This document shows, piece after piece, positions 18,502 through 29,748 of a stretch of DNA of 64,000 bases. Under the pieces are notes generated by a model. The model was not told the DNA's origin, made no database searches, and saw only the letters and a program-made list of their open reading frames with translations. Position 1 is the first letter of the stretch, and each line of letters opens with the position of its first letter. Made by a program: the position numbers and the translations under genes. The stretch is from contig JBNGIO010005800.1 in NCBI GenBank assembly GCA_049999805.1, positions 125,031 to 189,030 of the forward strand, in the 5' to 3' direction. Source of the DNA: Folioceros fuciformis. Its lineage: Eukaryota; Anthocerotophyta; Anthocerotopsida; Anthocerotales.

Positions 18502-20266
18502 ACCATCCTTGATCGTTGAGACCAACTCTGATCCCTCACACTAAACCTAATTCAAGTCCACCGCCATTTGCCAACCACTTGCAAAATCACAGCTCTTGCA
18601 GGCAAATCTGCGACTCAATGCAGTCATCCTTCGACTGCAAGATGGAGAGCTACAGGCACCAGAGATGCACAGGCTCGCCATACAAGTACGCAGTGAGAAA
18701 TGTACGAGGATATGAAAAGAGCAAGATCGTGAGAAATACAGTGCGTGATTCCTCCAATCCAGCAATCTGAAAAGAAGCTTGACCTGGGATTAAACTGAGA
18801 GATTGACCATTGCATATGTATAGACGTACACTCATCCGATGTCGCAACCTGTTATCCTCGGGGAGATCAAATTCTGACAACTGCAGTGAGCTTTAGTGTA
18901 CAGTCTTTTCAGTGCTGACACGTGCTCTGATCGCTAGATCCAGTTGTTGACCGCAAGTATGCGAACTCCTTTTACGCTTGTGCTTAAGTTGAACATCTGT
19001 ACTCGCCAGATCCGGGATGATTCTGTCTGTAACGACTGGAAATTCTGGTAGTACTCAACGCTCTACTATCATCATCCGCTTTCCTGTCATCAACGGCACG
19101 CCTGCCGCTCCATGGAATCCGCAGCTGTCAGAGCAGAAAAGCTGAAAAGCCTCCTCCTGCCGTGAGGATTTACTATGATGATTGCTGGTTTTGGAACTGC
19201 TATGGCTGACGATTGCTGGTCTTGCAACTGCTGTGAGATATGAGGAATGGTCAGTTCAGGGCCATTTCGGAGCCGTTGTTCCGAATTTGCAGAGCACTTG
19301 GAAGCTGCAAACTTGCTTCTATCAGGTGAAAGTGGACAGACGGAAGTCTGTGGTGTTTGAGCCTTGAAGCCCGGCAATGAGCAGCTCCTTAAGCTTAGGG
19401 TAGACCAATTTGATCAGGGCCATTACGGCGAACAGAATAACCTGGATGCTACTCCTTGCAGCTCAACGTTTCCTTTTCCGCAGTATCCGTGCTGATTCGT
19501 GCTCATCAGCTGAAATCCTCTGCTCAAGGCTCTGTCGTTTTGTAGCAGTCCTTTTCCTTTTGGTGACAGTCTTGTTGAGGAATTGTAACGTGGGGATGTA
19601 TGCAATAAGTCCCACAATCGCCTTGATTTCGCAGGGAAGAAATCCCTCAGGGACCTCTTGAAATGTAGTTGTATGAATGGAAGGCCTTTGGCAGGAGGAT
19701 TCTACCACATACTAGGGATTTCTTAGACAGAAATTCCTCTGGATGTTATGTACTGTGACACGACAACTCAGATTTACACTGCCGGGTTCGAGGTTGGACT
19801 TGAGGATGGAGCTAGGCCATGTTCTGACTTGACGAATTAACAAGCTTCATCGGACCAACATCAGCCTCCAACAATGGCAGCATGTGCAACCTCCTCAACG
19901 ACAGAAAATGTCCCTCATTTGCAATGGACTCCCTCGGCACGCACATAGACTGGGCTCCAGGACCTCTCATGAGACGTCTCAGCAGTCGTCTCAGCAGTTC
20001 GAGATTTGCATATCCCAGTTCCAACACCTCTGACAGGCACGCCACTCAGCTGTCCACCATTTGCTTCAAACCTCTCAGTTATCCAGCATGTGTACTTTTG
20101 ACTGCCTCAACTGCAAGACTTCTCAAGCTCCAGATACAGCTGTTACCTGGATTCTCTTCCACGGTTTCAAAAACCTACGGCTATTCCATGCTTAGTGCTA
20201 ATCCCACAAAATTTTACTCTCATCAGACTATACTGTTAGCTAATTGTGTAGGAAGCGGTATATCGA
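18502..20266. other. Intergenic between oxidase 1 and tRNA-Ser
   Basis: No supportable gene, repeat or RNA was found on either strand. Short open frames look random. Confidence 0.5.
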
Positions 20267-20347
20267 GTGGTCGTGCCGGAGTGGTTATCGGGCATGACTA
20301 GAAATCATGTGGGTTCGCCCGCGCAGGTTCGAATCCTGCCGACCACG
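20267..20347 (+). tRNA. tRNA-Ser(AGA)
   Basis: The acceptor stem GTGGTCG pairs with CGACCAC, followed by discriminator G. D-arm sequence TGCCGGAGTGGTTATC. The anticodon arm CATGA-CTAGAAA-TCATG puts AGA at positions 34-36. A long variable arm typical of serine tRNAs precedes the T-arm GCAGGTTCGAATCCTGC. It is 81 nt without CCA, has no intron, and is close to other plant nuclear tRNA-Ser(AGA) genes. Confidence 0.97.
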
Positions 20348-21072
20348 CCCTATTCACCGGGTGCCGACGACCTCAATTTGGCCTTAACCATGACAATGCA
20401 GTTTCTTTGCGTGGTACTGTTGCTGTTTGCCTTACTGTTCCGTTACCCGTGACAAAAAAGTCTCTTTGCGTGCCACTGATGCTGTTCGCCTTAGCTCCAT
20501 AAGGTGGGTACACTGGAATCCGCTTCGCCAAGACCCGACAAAATCGAAGGAGAGTTCGCAAGATGTGCCGGTATACTTAGAACGCGCACTCCTTGCTGGA
20601 GCATTCCGCCGCCACGGTAGAAGGGGAGCCAGGTTCAGATAGCGGTGCTGTTGGTCGCGGTTTTGACGTACAGATAACGACAAATGGGGCAGCGGGGCTG
20701 GGATGGGCGACGCTACTGGAGCTGCTGTCGCGGCAGCCTACGTCGCCGTGGACGGTCCCTCTGTAACCCTTGCTTGGTAAGTCCTTCAATGTTCGATGTG
20801 AGGAGGTTCAGCCAGCTGGCGTACAGGTGCCTTCGTATTGGCACACGCCAGCCGTTCATTCAACTGATAAGTTAGTGTCTTACAAGCTGGGTTTGTCTTC
20901 CAAGAAGATGACAGTCGGACCCCAGAAAACAAGTTGGGGATGCAGCAGCCAGAAGGGGTGTGTACTTGAACGTAGGAATCTCAGGGCACTGTATCCACAA
21001 GGTAGGGTGCCACCACCCGCAGGGTCGTGAGTACTGGAGACCTCACCGGCACACGTCAGTATGCATCCGGCT
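20348..21072. other. Intergenic between tRNA-Ser and the Harbinger-like gene
   Basis: Contains a degenerate direct repeat of about 40 bp (about 20400-20440 and 20458-20497) built on TCTTTGCGTG...GCTGTT.GCCTTA. No gene was recognised. Confidence 0.45.
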
Positions 21073-22950
21073 TCATAGGAGAGGTCCATTTGCCTGTATG
21101 TCCCTAACAATCTGGGTGTACTGAAGGAGCCCCTCCCGCAGCATGTCTCCGCTTGCCTCCTCCGGATGCAGTGTATGGGGCCTTGCGTGCTCGATACCAT
21201 GATGTGCAGACTGACTCCTGCCAGAATCCTGATCCACTCCAGCAACGTCTAACTCCTTCGAGTCCAACAAAACATTGTGGAGACACATGCAAGCAGTGAT
21301 CACCTTTGGAAGGTAGCCGGCAGCCAGGCGACTGGGGCGTGCCAGCTCCTGGAATGTTCTCTTCAACACAAAGAAAGCCTGCTCGATCAAAACTCGACCC
21401 TGATTGACTCGGTTGTTGAAGTCCTTCTCATCCTCTGTCAAAGACCTTCTCCCATAGTGCTTAAATGGTGTGATCAACCACTGTAAGTTGGGAAAAGAGT
21501 TGTCGCCCAACAAGTAGCTATGGAGCAGCACACCAGAAGGAAAACTATCGGGTCGGTCATCAAAGATGAGATGGTTGTTGGCCATTTTCCATAAGACAGA
21601 ACTCCTTAACACTTTACTGTCGTGACCGTACCCAGGCATACTTACGAACACATCTGTGAACCTCAGATTGTGATCACATACAGCTTGAACTGTGTAACTG
21701 ATAGTCTGCTTCCTGCACTTCCGATCCTGTCCGCTCAAGGAAGGCTGCATAATGGAGACGTGGGAGCTCCCAATGCACCCCATGCAGTTCGGTAACCCTG
21801 TCCGACTGTGGATGTTGTCCATAATGTCGTGCATGTACTGTCCTGAAGGCCACAAAAACTTCTGGCCAAAAACCTTGACAATAGCAGGAATAATCTCCCT
21901 CATGATATCATACACAGTAGCCTTCCCAATGTTGAATGCCTCCGAAGTTTTCGCCAAGGTAGAACCATTTACCAGCTTGTAAATACATGCAGCCACCTTT
22001 AGTTCCACACAGATAGGCTTCTTAAAATTTGTCATCTGCTTAGTACAATGTGGCCTCAGCGCCTCCATGATGAAATTGAAAGTGCCAGTGGACATCCTCA
22101 AGTTCTCGATGCACTTCTCATCGTTGCAGATCCCCATCTGATAATCGTGAAACCAATCCATACCTTTCCGAGCGCCCCCGGAATCTTCTCTGTCTCTCGC
22201 AACAGCAAGCAGTAGACTGTTTAGGTTTATCTGGCACGTGGACACGATGGGCAACAGCCGGGTATACTCATCATCCTCTTCATCGCTAACCCTCCTACTC
22301 TCATCATCCAGCTCCAGCAGCAATTGCTGCACTGCGCTATCTTCCCTCTTCCGTTTTCCCCCACTCCACACTGTGGGAAGCAAGGAAATAATCTGCTGCA
22401 ACACTAAGACCACCAATCCCAACAGGGCACTCAGTTGCTGATCTCTTGAGGTCCCGTAAATCGGAGACTGCGCCATACCTCGAGCTGCTTGAGGCATTCC
22501 TGCGGAAAAAGCTCCGCAAAGCCTGGCAACCCCCTGAGACGCAGACGTCTCAGAAGGTCTCAGGACGGCATCGGATTCCATTTCCTTGTGCGCGAAGTTG
22601 AAGTCATTGGAGTCCCCTCTCAAGAGCTGTACGATGTCGTCCGGAATAGGACAGAATTCGTTGTGGACAGGCTGAGCACTTGCTGCTGCGGCCCCTGCTC
22701 CCTCCACAGCAAGAAGGGCTGAGCTCTGGTCGCCGTAGTGGGAGACCCGTTCCGCCACAGGAGCACTCGCAGAGTCAGTCTGCAATCTCAAGGGCGGTGC
22801 CACCTGTCCCGCCAAGGCAGCTACCAAGAGAGAGCACTCCCCCTCAAAATGGACTCCGCAATGCTGGAAACTGTCCATACCGTGCCGTGCATGCCTATCC
22901 TCAACTGCGCCAGAAACCCTCCCAATCTCTTGTGCGTAGTACTCCCCCAT
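21073..22950 (-). CDS. Harbinger-type (HARBI1-like) nuclease lacking the first catalytic Asp
   Basis: About 625 aa in one uninterrupted exon from the ATG at 22950. The last 330 residues form a DDE_4/HARBI1-like nuclease domain of PIF/Harbinger transposases. Landmarks are NCMGCIGSSHVSI, PGYGHDSKVL, HSYLLGDNSFPNL and GRVLIEQAFFVLKRTF, then CLHNVLL. In active members the first landmark reads C-I-D-G-T-H; here it is C-I-G-S-S-H, so the first catalytic Asp is gone. The other acidic positions (HDS, GDNSFP, IEQAF) remain. The N-terminal region of about 230 aa has no recognised domain. No Myb-like partner gene and no terminal inverted repeats were seen. It may be a domesticated transposase-derived gene or an inactive copy that still has an open frame. 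Confidence 0.85.
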   Translation of the reverse strand: MGEYYAQEIGRVSGAVEDRHARHGMDSFQHCGVHFEGECSLLVAALAGQVAPPLRLQTDSASAPVAERVSHYGDQSSALLAVEGAGAAAASAQPVHNEFCPIPDDIVQLLRGDSNDFNFAHKEMESDAVLRPSETSASQGVARLCGAFSAGMPQAARGMAQSPIYGTSRDQQLSALLGLVVLVLQQIISLLPTVWSGGKRKREDSAVQQLLLELDDESRRVSDEEDDEYTRLLPIVSTCQINLNSLLLAVARDREDSGGARKGMDWFHDYQMGICNDEKCIENLRMSTGTFNFIMEALRPHCTKQMTNFKKPICVELKVAACIYKLVNGSTLAKTSEAFNIGKATVYDIMREIIPAIVKVFGQKFLWPSGQYMHDIMDNIHSRTGLPNCMGCIGSSHVSIMQPSLSGQDRKCRKQTISYTVQAVCDHNLRFTDVFVSMPGYGHDSKVLRSSVLWKMANNHLIFDDRPDSFPSGVLLHSYLLGDNSFPNLQWLITPFKHYGRRSLTEDEKDFNNRVNQGRVLIEQAFFVLKRTFQELARPSRLAAGYLPKVITACMCLHNVLLDSKELDVAGVDQDSGRSQSAHHGIEHARPHTLHPEEASGDMLREGLLQYTQIVRDIQANGPLL

Positions 22951-24148
22951 GCTCCCGTGCACTGCTGCCCTGTGTTCAAAGGCAATTGGGGAAACGACGT
23001 TTCCGCAGGCAGCATCATCCTACCAGAGAAAGCGAGCCCCTCCAGCCCTGTTGCACCACCATCCAACATCCGCCCATTCTTTAACATCCCTGTCCTCGGC
23101 CTCAGAATCCACAGTTCACTCCAACACGTGAACACGTGCTGGTCTTCTGCAGTTGTCTCACCTCTCCCCGGTGAGGTTGAGAGGAGGCATTTCCTTGTTG
23201 ATGAAATCCTTATTCTAGGAGTGTACCTAGGACAGATATGCCCCATATTGTGTGTGAAAACTGTATGATCTTTCAATATAGTTTAATATTGCTCGAATTA
23301 CGCATATTTGATTTAAGGTTTTAGTATTATGGCGCTTGAGATAATGCTGTTCGACACTGTAGATGGTGTGTATAAATGTACCCCTTTTGTTGAAAACGAT
23401 ACGATTCCTCGCGATTCCTGCGCTAGCGGAAACCTGAGGTCAAGGCTTCTGGACTCGATTTGAAGCAATGCAGACTGAAAACATGAGCTGGGACGCGGTG
23501 TAAAGCTTTGTTCGTGGTTCCAGCAGATGCCTCAAGCTGCTGCTACCCGGGAAGACGTCCACTCGGGAAGTGGGAAACACTGGACAGTCGAGCGTTGCCA
23601 GCCAGCAGCGCTCAACATTGACAACACATGTCGCTCCCCAAGGCCTACCATTCGTACAATGCGGGCCGCGCGCGGGGCACCGCGGTGACGTTCACCGCAG
23701 GTCTCCGGTGCTTTACGCTTCCGGTCACGGGGAATGTGAAGTGAAGGCTCTGGGCCGCCAAGCAAACCCTTCCACGCCTGCGAGCGCTGACAGCGGACGG
23801 CCTGGTAATTGTGCGAGTCATGGATACCATACAAGCACCGGCGTGTACGCGAATAGCCCAAGCTTGGTTTGTAAGAGTACACTACTGCAAGGTTCTGTTG
23901 TTCATGTACGTGTCTCGCTGCCTGGTCTGGTCAAGCCTTTTGACTCCTTCCTGGCTTCTATCGTTCGTTCCAGGTGGCGTCCAAGAGGCCCTTCCTTCTC
24001 TGGAGGAAAATTAAAGGATCTTGTTCTGACGATGAAATGCAGGCGCAGTTTGGGGACTAGTCTCTGTTTGTGGATGATTGCACAGCGTGTGGTGGTCGCA
24101 GAGGAGTTGATGGGTCTCGGCAATATCCACTACCTGAAATCACATGCC
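22951..24148. other. Intergenic between the Harbinger-like gene and oxidase 2
   Basis: No supportable gene. The two flanking genes are both on the minus strand, so this holds the promoter of the nuclease gene and the 3' flank of oxidase 2. Confidence 0.45.
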
Positions 24149-25921
24149 TCACAACTCGTCCTTGCCAAATGTTTTGTGAGGCGGATCGAACCTGCAGACC
24201 CGGGCTTGAGGAAACACCAACCCTGGGCGACAGAAATACCCAGCGCTGGGTTTACAATGCTCATCGGTCTCGCAGATGCACAGCCCCTCAAGCCCGCAGT
24301 GCGGCTTGAGCTGGTTGAGGTCGGTTCCCCCCAGAGACAGCACGGCGTCGGACCAGGGGCTGGAGAAAATGCCCTCGGGATCCAGCCTCCTCTTCACCTC
24401 CACAAACCGCTGAAGCTTGTCGCCAAGCTTCTCCTTGGTCCCGAGGAAGGAGACGAAGCGGTTGGACTTCCCCCAGTGCGGCCTCCCGCCGTACTTGACC
24501 ATGGCCAGCTGCTCGATCTCGTCGTACACATCCTGGTCGAGCCTGGGCTTGTCCGCCCCATCCGGGCCAGTGCGGAAGTACATGGCGTTCACATCCACCA
24601 CATCGTAGCTCTCCCCGAGCATCGCTCGCGACGGGCCCGGGATGTAGCGAAACCACAGACCGTACGTGAACGCCAACCCGCACAGACTGTGAGGCCGCTT
24701 GTCCCGCAGAGCCGCCACGTCCCGAACGTAGTCCCCGATTTTGGAGGCGGCTATGGTGAAGGAGGTTTCGTGCCAGTGTATCCTGGGATCGTCGAAGAGG
24801 CAGTAGGTTCTGGTCCCGGAGTTAGCCTCGGCCCCGGCCCCGGGATTCTGCTCCCTGCACGCCTGGCTGGTCTGGATCCTGTGGCTGAAGCCCACCAGCG
24901 GCTTCTTCTCCTCCTGGGTGTCCCAGCTGGCGGCGATGAGCTCGGGAGCGAGGTCGCACATTTGGCGCCGGTCCCCACTCTCCTCCGCCGATTCCTGCAC
25001 CGCGCGTGCCAGAGCCACCTGCTCCGGGAGGATAGGGAGGATGGCCGCCATGCCGTACACGTCATCTCCGGGAGTGGAGGCCGGGACTCTGCTGGAGTGC
25101 AGGAAAACGGCCTGGCGCTGCGACGGGAACCAGAAGACCTCCCCAAATTCGCTCCTCTGGGAGTGGGAGAGGACTCGATCCGGGAGGTCGGAGTCGGAGG
25201 CCTTCTCCAAGCTGAGCTTCCGCTTGAAGGCAGCGTCCGCCCGGATAGTCACTTGTGAGATGGCCCCCAGCACGCCCAGCGAGACCCTGGCCGCGGCCAG
25301 CAGATCCTCGTCCGACCCCGGCCCGATCTCCACCACCTTGGCGTACCCTTCCCCCGCCGAGGCCGGCACCACAAGGCGCAAAGACACTATGCGGTCGTGG
25401 AGGGGGCCCGATTCAGGCCACAACGACGAGCCGTGGGCGCCCGTGGACATGAAGCCCACCACGGTGAGGAAGGACCAGACGGGCACGCTCGGGAGAGCCA
25501 GCCCCTTCTCCGCCAGGGCCTCCACGAGATGATGCAGCTGGGTTCCCGCTCCCACTGTCGCGGTCCGGGCGCCTTCGTCCACCATTATCGTCGGGTCGTA
25601 ACGCTCGGTGGAAATGACGAAACCCCTGCTGCTCCCGGGGCAGGTCAGCTTGGGAGTGGAGTGTGGGAACCCGCGAGTGACCTTCACGTTGCGGCCATGG
25701 CGGACCGCGTCGGACACCGCCTGCACCATCTCCTCCTCCGTCCTGGGGTACACCACTTTGGCGAAGGCGCATTCCAGCCGGTCTCCCCACACCGACATCC
25801 ATGGCGTGATCGTGCAGGCGGTGTCCTGGCCCTCGCAGTGGATGCCTGCGGATGCAGCGGCTTGCACTCTTTGCAACAGTAGCGGCAGCAAAATTATGCT
25901 CCACGCTGCGAGGCCGGCCAT
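24149..25921 (-). CDS. L-gulono-1,4-lactone oxidase-like, secreted (paralogue 2)
   Basis: Intact single exon, 590 aa from the ATG at 25919-25921. It has a signal peptide (MAGLAAWSIILLPLLLQ), an FAD_binding_4 domain (VKVTRGFPHSTPKL, STGAHGSS, IVSLRLVVP), an ALO-type C-terminal domain with HWGKSNRFVSF, and a Cys-rich tail (CGLEGLCIC...YFCRPGLVF). The expected activity is oxidation of an aldono-1,4-lactone such as L-gulonolactone, outside the cytosol. It lies inverted relative to its close paralogue at 16552-18501, with the tRNA-Ser and Harbinger-like genes between them. The frame is open 50 codons further upstream, but the signal-peptide start is preferred. Confidence 0.95.
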   Translation of the reverse strand: MAGLAAWSIILLPLLLQRVQAAASAGIHCEGQDTACTITPWMSVWGDRLECAFAKVVYPRTEEEMVQAVSDAVRHGRNVKVTRGFPHSTPKLTCPGSSRGFVISTERYDPTIMVDEGARTATVGAGTQLHHLVEALAEKGLALPSVPVWSFLTVVGFMSTGAHGSSLWPESGPLHDRIVSLRLVVPASAGEGYAKVVEIGPGSDEDLLAAARVSLGVLGAISQVTIRADAAFKRKLSLEKASDSDLPDRVLSHSQRSEFGEVFWFPSQRQAVFLHSSRVPASTPGDDVYGMAAILPILPEQVALARAVQESAEESGDRRQMCDLAPELIAASWDTQEEKKPLVGFSHRIQTSQACREQNPGAGAEANSGTRTYCLFDDPRIHWHETSFTIAASKIGDYVRDVAALRDKRPHSLCGLAFTYGLWFRYIPGPSRAMLGESYDVVDVNAMYFRTGPDGADKPRLDQDVYDEIEQLAMVKYGGRPHWGKSNRFVSFLGTKEKLGDKLQRFVEVKRRLDPEGIFSSPWSDAVLSLGGTDLNQLKPHCGLEGLCICETDEHCKPSAGYFCRPGLVFPQARVCRFDPPHKTFGKDEL

Positions 25922-28785
25922 GGCTGCTGCAGCTGCTTCGCCTATGGTCTCCACGCCCGTCTTAAAGGCAGTGGAGCGTAATGTCAGTCCAGTCCCGTCT
26001 GACACGGCACGGCACGGTTTGGTTTTATCTACACTCTGATCGAGGTTCTTTCCCCTGTCGTAGACTGCCATTTCCTACGCTGGTTCAGAGTCGGGACAGT
26101 GGACGGACGTAGATCGAACCTTCGTCGCCGGTGTCTCAGCGCTATACGCTGTATGCCGGTCGGCCAACGGTCTCAAACCTTGTCTTAAATTTGTCTATTT
26201 GTGCGCGCCCACCAATGGCTTCCAGCCTGTTGTCATGTCTGAAAGCGAGCTTCATTGGATTGATCTGGATTCCTGGGACACGTCTCGGGAATTGGGGCGG
26301 GCAGAATCGTGCACAAGGATACAGAATGAAAAACGATTGACCTGCCGTCAGCGATGGACAACTTAGTAGGTGCCTGCACGTGGCCTGACACGATGATATT
26401 ATTAAGAGAGAATTTTGTGTAGAGAGGGTTTGTCTAGATATTCGCTTTCTGACATAGAATACGTTGATGCTCCGGATCCTTCCATATTGCTGTGACAGAT
26501 TGCTTCAGGCTTCCGATCGACCATGACTTGTATCCTTCATCGTGTTTCTGGAGCCCGACGAAGAGTCCGCTTCATGCGGACTATTGGAGAACGACAAGGG
26601 AAGCGGAGTCAATCAGGAGGATAATACAAAGCAATGCAGGGACGATGAGGCATTTCTGTCACACCGGACGAGGTTATAATGGCGACTCTTTATTGTCTGA
26701 TGGCTTGAAAGCCACAGGCATGCCGATGAACAACACGAATTACGCGCTGCACTTGAAGTTTGCATACCTTGGTTTGGTTTGTGAAGGCCATAACCCAAGA
26801 TTTGGAGTCTTTGTCGCCTGCCGCAAGACTAAGGGCTTTAGGGTTTATGATCGTCATCTGACCAATGTTCGGCCTGAAATCACCAATATTGGATTATATT
26901 GGAGTAGGAGAGTTGGCCAAGGATGCACACATTGTGCGCATGATCAGGTCAGTGTTCTGGTGTGGACCGGAAGCGCCAGGGAATACCTTTCAATGTGTGT
27001 ACCAAGACGCCGTCCGGATTCCAAAGGCTGTCACACTCAGATCATAACCCAGAGACGTGCTTTATCGCACAAGACGGAATTACATGTCATGTAGGTAGCG
27101 AACGTGTGGAGCTTGAACAGCGCTGGCCTCGAGCTTGAACACCGCATGCCTTCTTCAACGATTCGGGGCTCAGCTGATCGAAACTCCCCTCTACGACTCC
27201 ACAGTGCTCACTTGAAGTACTCAATTCTGCTACGCCCCTGCAGGCGGAGCTTTGTTCCTCTTCATAGCCCAAGAGACTCCTTTCAGAATCTGCAGCTAGC
27301 CGCTACCGTCACTTAGGCGTACTGCGTCCGTCCCCCTGGGGAGGGCCACATGCACGGAATGACAGAAGGACGACAGCTCGGGCCACATCATTTCATCATA
27401 AATCCGACATAATCCATTCTCGTCGCCCAAAACTCCACAGCAGTTCCAAGCAGCAGGCGTCCACTGTCGGATCCCATTAGCCTTGGACACACACAACAAT
27501 CGAATTCACACAGCAACTGCTAGCTCCCAGAGCCTCGGATCGTTCTTCGGGACACTCGCTAGGGAGGAGAAGGAAGTGGCAGTTTTCTCACTTCAACCGG
27601 CTTGCAAAACATCCCAGTTTTGGAGTGCTCGCAATCCATGGCGGGCCGGTGCAGTATAGAGGAGGATACTGTGTGCTTCTGTTCTGCCTGCTTCTGGCGG
27701 GATTCTTCGAGGAGGAGGGTATGGTCGGAAGGCGGGCATGGCAGTTGGTACAGCGAAGGATCCGGGAGGACCGGATCAACGCATGCAGCTCAACGCTTGA
27801 CCGTGACCGATGGGACTCGGACGGCCGGGTAGCCAATGTGATTTCCGTGAGCACTTAAGTGGAAACGACATCAGTCGATTCCTATCATGCCGGAGAGCAA
27901 GCTCGAGGGGCTGGCGATGGTGGGCGGAAGCTTGCCTTGCCGCCGGATCAACGGCCTCCAGCTCAAGGGGAAAATCCCGAGTTCAAGCCGGAAGCAGCCA
28001 AGAAGACCACAAATTTTCTTTCGGTTCTTTCAGGAACTCTTTGGGATTCTTCCCCTTGAACTATTCATCCGGTGGCAAGGCTGCTTGGCTGCTTCCGGCT
28101 TCTGCCTTTCGATAACATGGCTACGAACTACGTATACTGTTCCCACTCGTAGAAGGTTCACATTCCACCAGTAAGTCTTAGTACGCCTCAACACTCTCTG
28201 TGGGCTCGAGCCCGGAGTTCTTTCTGAGCTTCTGAACCCTCTGACAATCTGATCCGGCTCTTGCAGAGATAAGCAGCAAACCCTGCTTGACCTGCAATAA
28301 GCAGTTGACACAAGTTGCAATTCAAACTCAACCCAGGTTGGAAGGGCGAGCGCTTTACTCCGCTTCCAACTCCAGGTTCAACAAGCCAGACTGTCATCCA
28401 ACGCAAGCAAACACGCCTTGTAGATCCAACGCAAGCAAAACATCAGCTGCACACAAAATCAGCGACATAAGTAACCAAAGGCGAACAAACATGCTCAATG
28501 CTAGCAACCCTTTGCGAAAATTGGTGACACGAATACCATCTCCTGCAACACCAACGTCTCCTGCCCTAACCCCACTGGCAGGACCGATGACCTGGAACCA
28601 TTCCCAGAGGCCACCAAAAACCTAATCTGATACGACACATTGCATTCCGAGCCTTGATATCTCTATCAGCGAGCTTGTGCTCAGCAGAAGTAGAGGTAAT
28701 CAGTGGATGTAGCATATGCGACCTGATGTAACTTGACCATCATCATCATCACGAGAGGGACAGAGAGTGAGCTCCACGCAAAGTT
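25922..28785. other. Long intergenic stretch with one unrecognised open frame
   Basis: No known gene was seen. The longest open frame is about 200 codons at 26492-27094 (plus), beginning with GTG; its product resembles nothing I know and it has no clear coding signature. Three overlapping plus-strand frames near 27800-28170 are also unrecognised. Any real gene here would have to be fragmented or very divergent. Confidence 0.4.
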
Positions 28786-28908
28786 GACATGTATGCAAGA
28801 TGTGGGAAGCCAGAGGTTGCGGGACAGGTTCTTGACTTGATGCCTGAGTGGGGTGCGGTACAACGGAATACTATAGTAGCTGGATACAGTCACAGCGGAA
28901 CGGACTAG
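28786..28908 (+). pseudogene. PPR gene relic
   Basis: Forty codons read like one PPR repeat: DMYARCGKPEVAGQVLDLMP, then NTIVAGYSHSG, ending in TAG. The MYA.CG and AGYS.SG signatures match the S and P motifs of the PPR genes in this window. Nothing upstream continues the frame, so it is a fragment of a lost PPR gene. Confidence 0.75.
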
Positions 28909-29748
28909 GCCAGATTGCCCTCAACTTTATTACACTGTGACAGATGAAACTGCGAAATGTGATCTGGAGATCACGCGGAGACACCCATGGGAGACAGTGC
29001 TGTTTTGTCGAGGCTGAGGACATGATCCTGTTTCATGGCAGAAATGAAGTCCACGAGGGAAACAGATGAGTTCTGCTTGCCCAGTTGTTGTTTGGAAGGT
29101 GAGTTTTCAAGTCGTGTGGTCAGCAGGAGCACAACAGATACAGGAGATGAGACGTTCTAGAACAAACATTCTTGCTGGACAGGAGATTAGGGGATCCGAG
29201 AGATCTTCCTCGCCGCCCCGCAGTAACTTACGAGACAACTGCTCAAGAGGGTAATATATTGCCACAGCTTCTGCTGTGCAACTGAGCGGCCCGATGTGGG
29301 ATGCTTGTTGAGCCAAGCTAGCTAGGCTAGACTAGTCTCGGCTCTCCACTCCTCACGCTCAAGTTGGCTCTTACAGTTATATCCCATTGACATGGTCCCC
29401 GTTGGTGTTGGTTTTGCATGACTAAACTTTGTTAAATTTGTGGCGCGCAAGTCTAGGCAGATGACGGTGTGAAGTGGCGCGGGCCATGCAATTGGCATAT
29501 TCAAGATCGCTGGGACGAGTGGCATTGTGACCAACTGGCAGTGATGCCGGAGTGGAATGGGAGATGCAGCCCGGAACTTGCCAACTGACAGTAGTGTACA
29601 TGTGTAGATTGCCCGATACAGATGTATCCGCACTGCTCTTGGGAGTACAAATGCGGGCACCCACTGCTGCGTTTCTCACCCTCCGGCACTCGGTGTCTGG
29701 GGAACGTTGTCCTGGATTGTAGATACCAGATCTGCATTGGTAGTTGCA
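28909..29748. other. Intergenic upstream of cupin gene A
   Basis: No gene was recognised. It should hold the promoter of the cupin gene. The first 150 bp may continue the PPR relic, but similarity fades. Confidence 0.4.

Noticed and set aside
26492-27094. 200-codon open frame as a gene
   Set aside because: It starts with GTG, has no recognisable motif and no coding signature beyond its length; kept only as a note in the intergenic entry.
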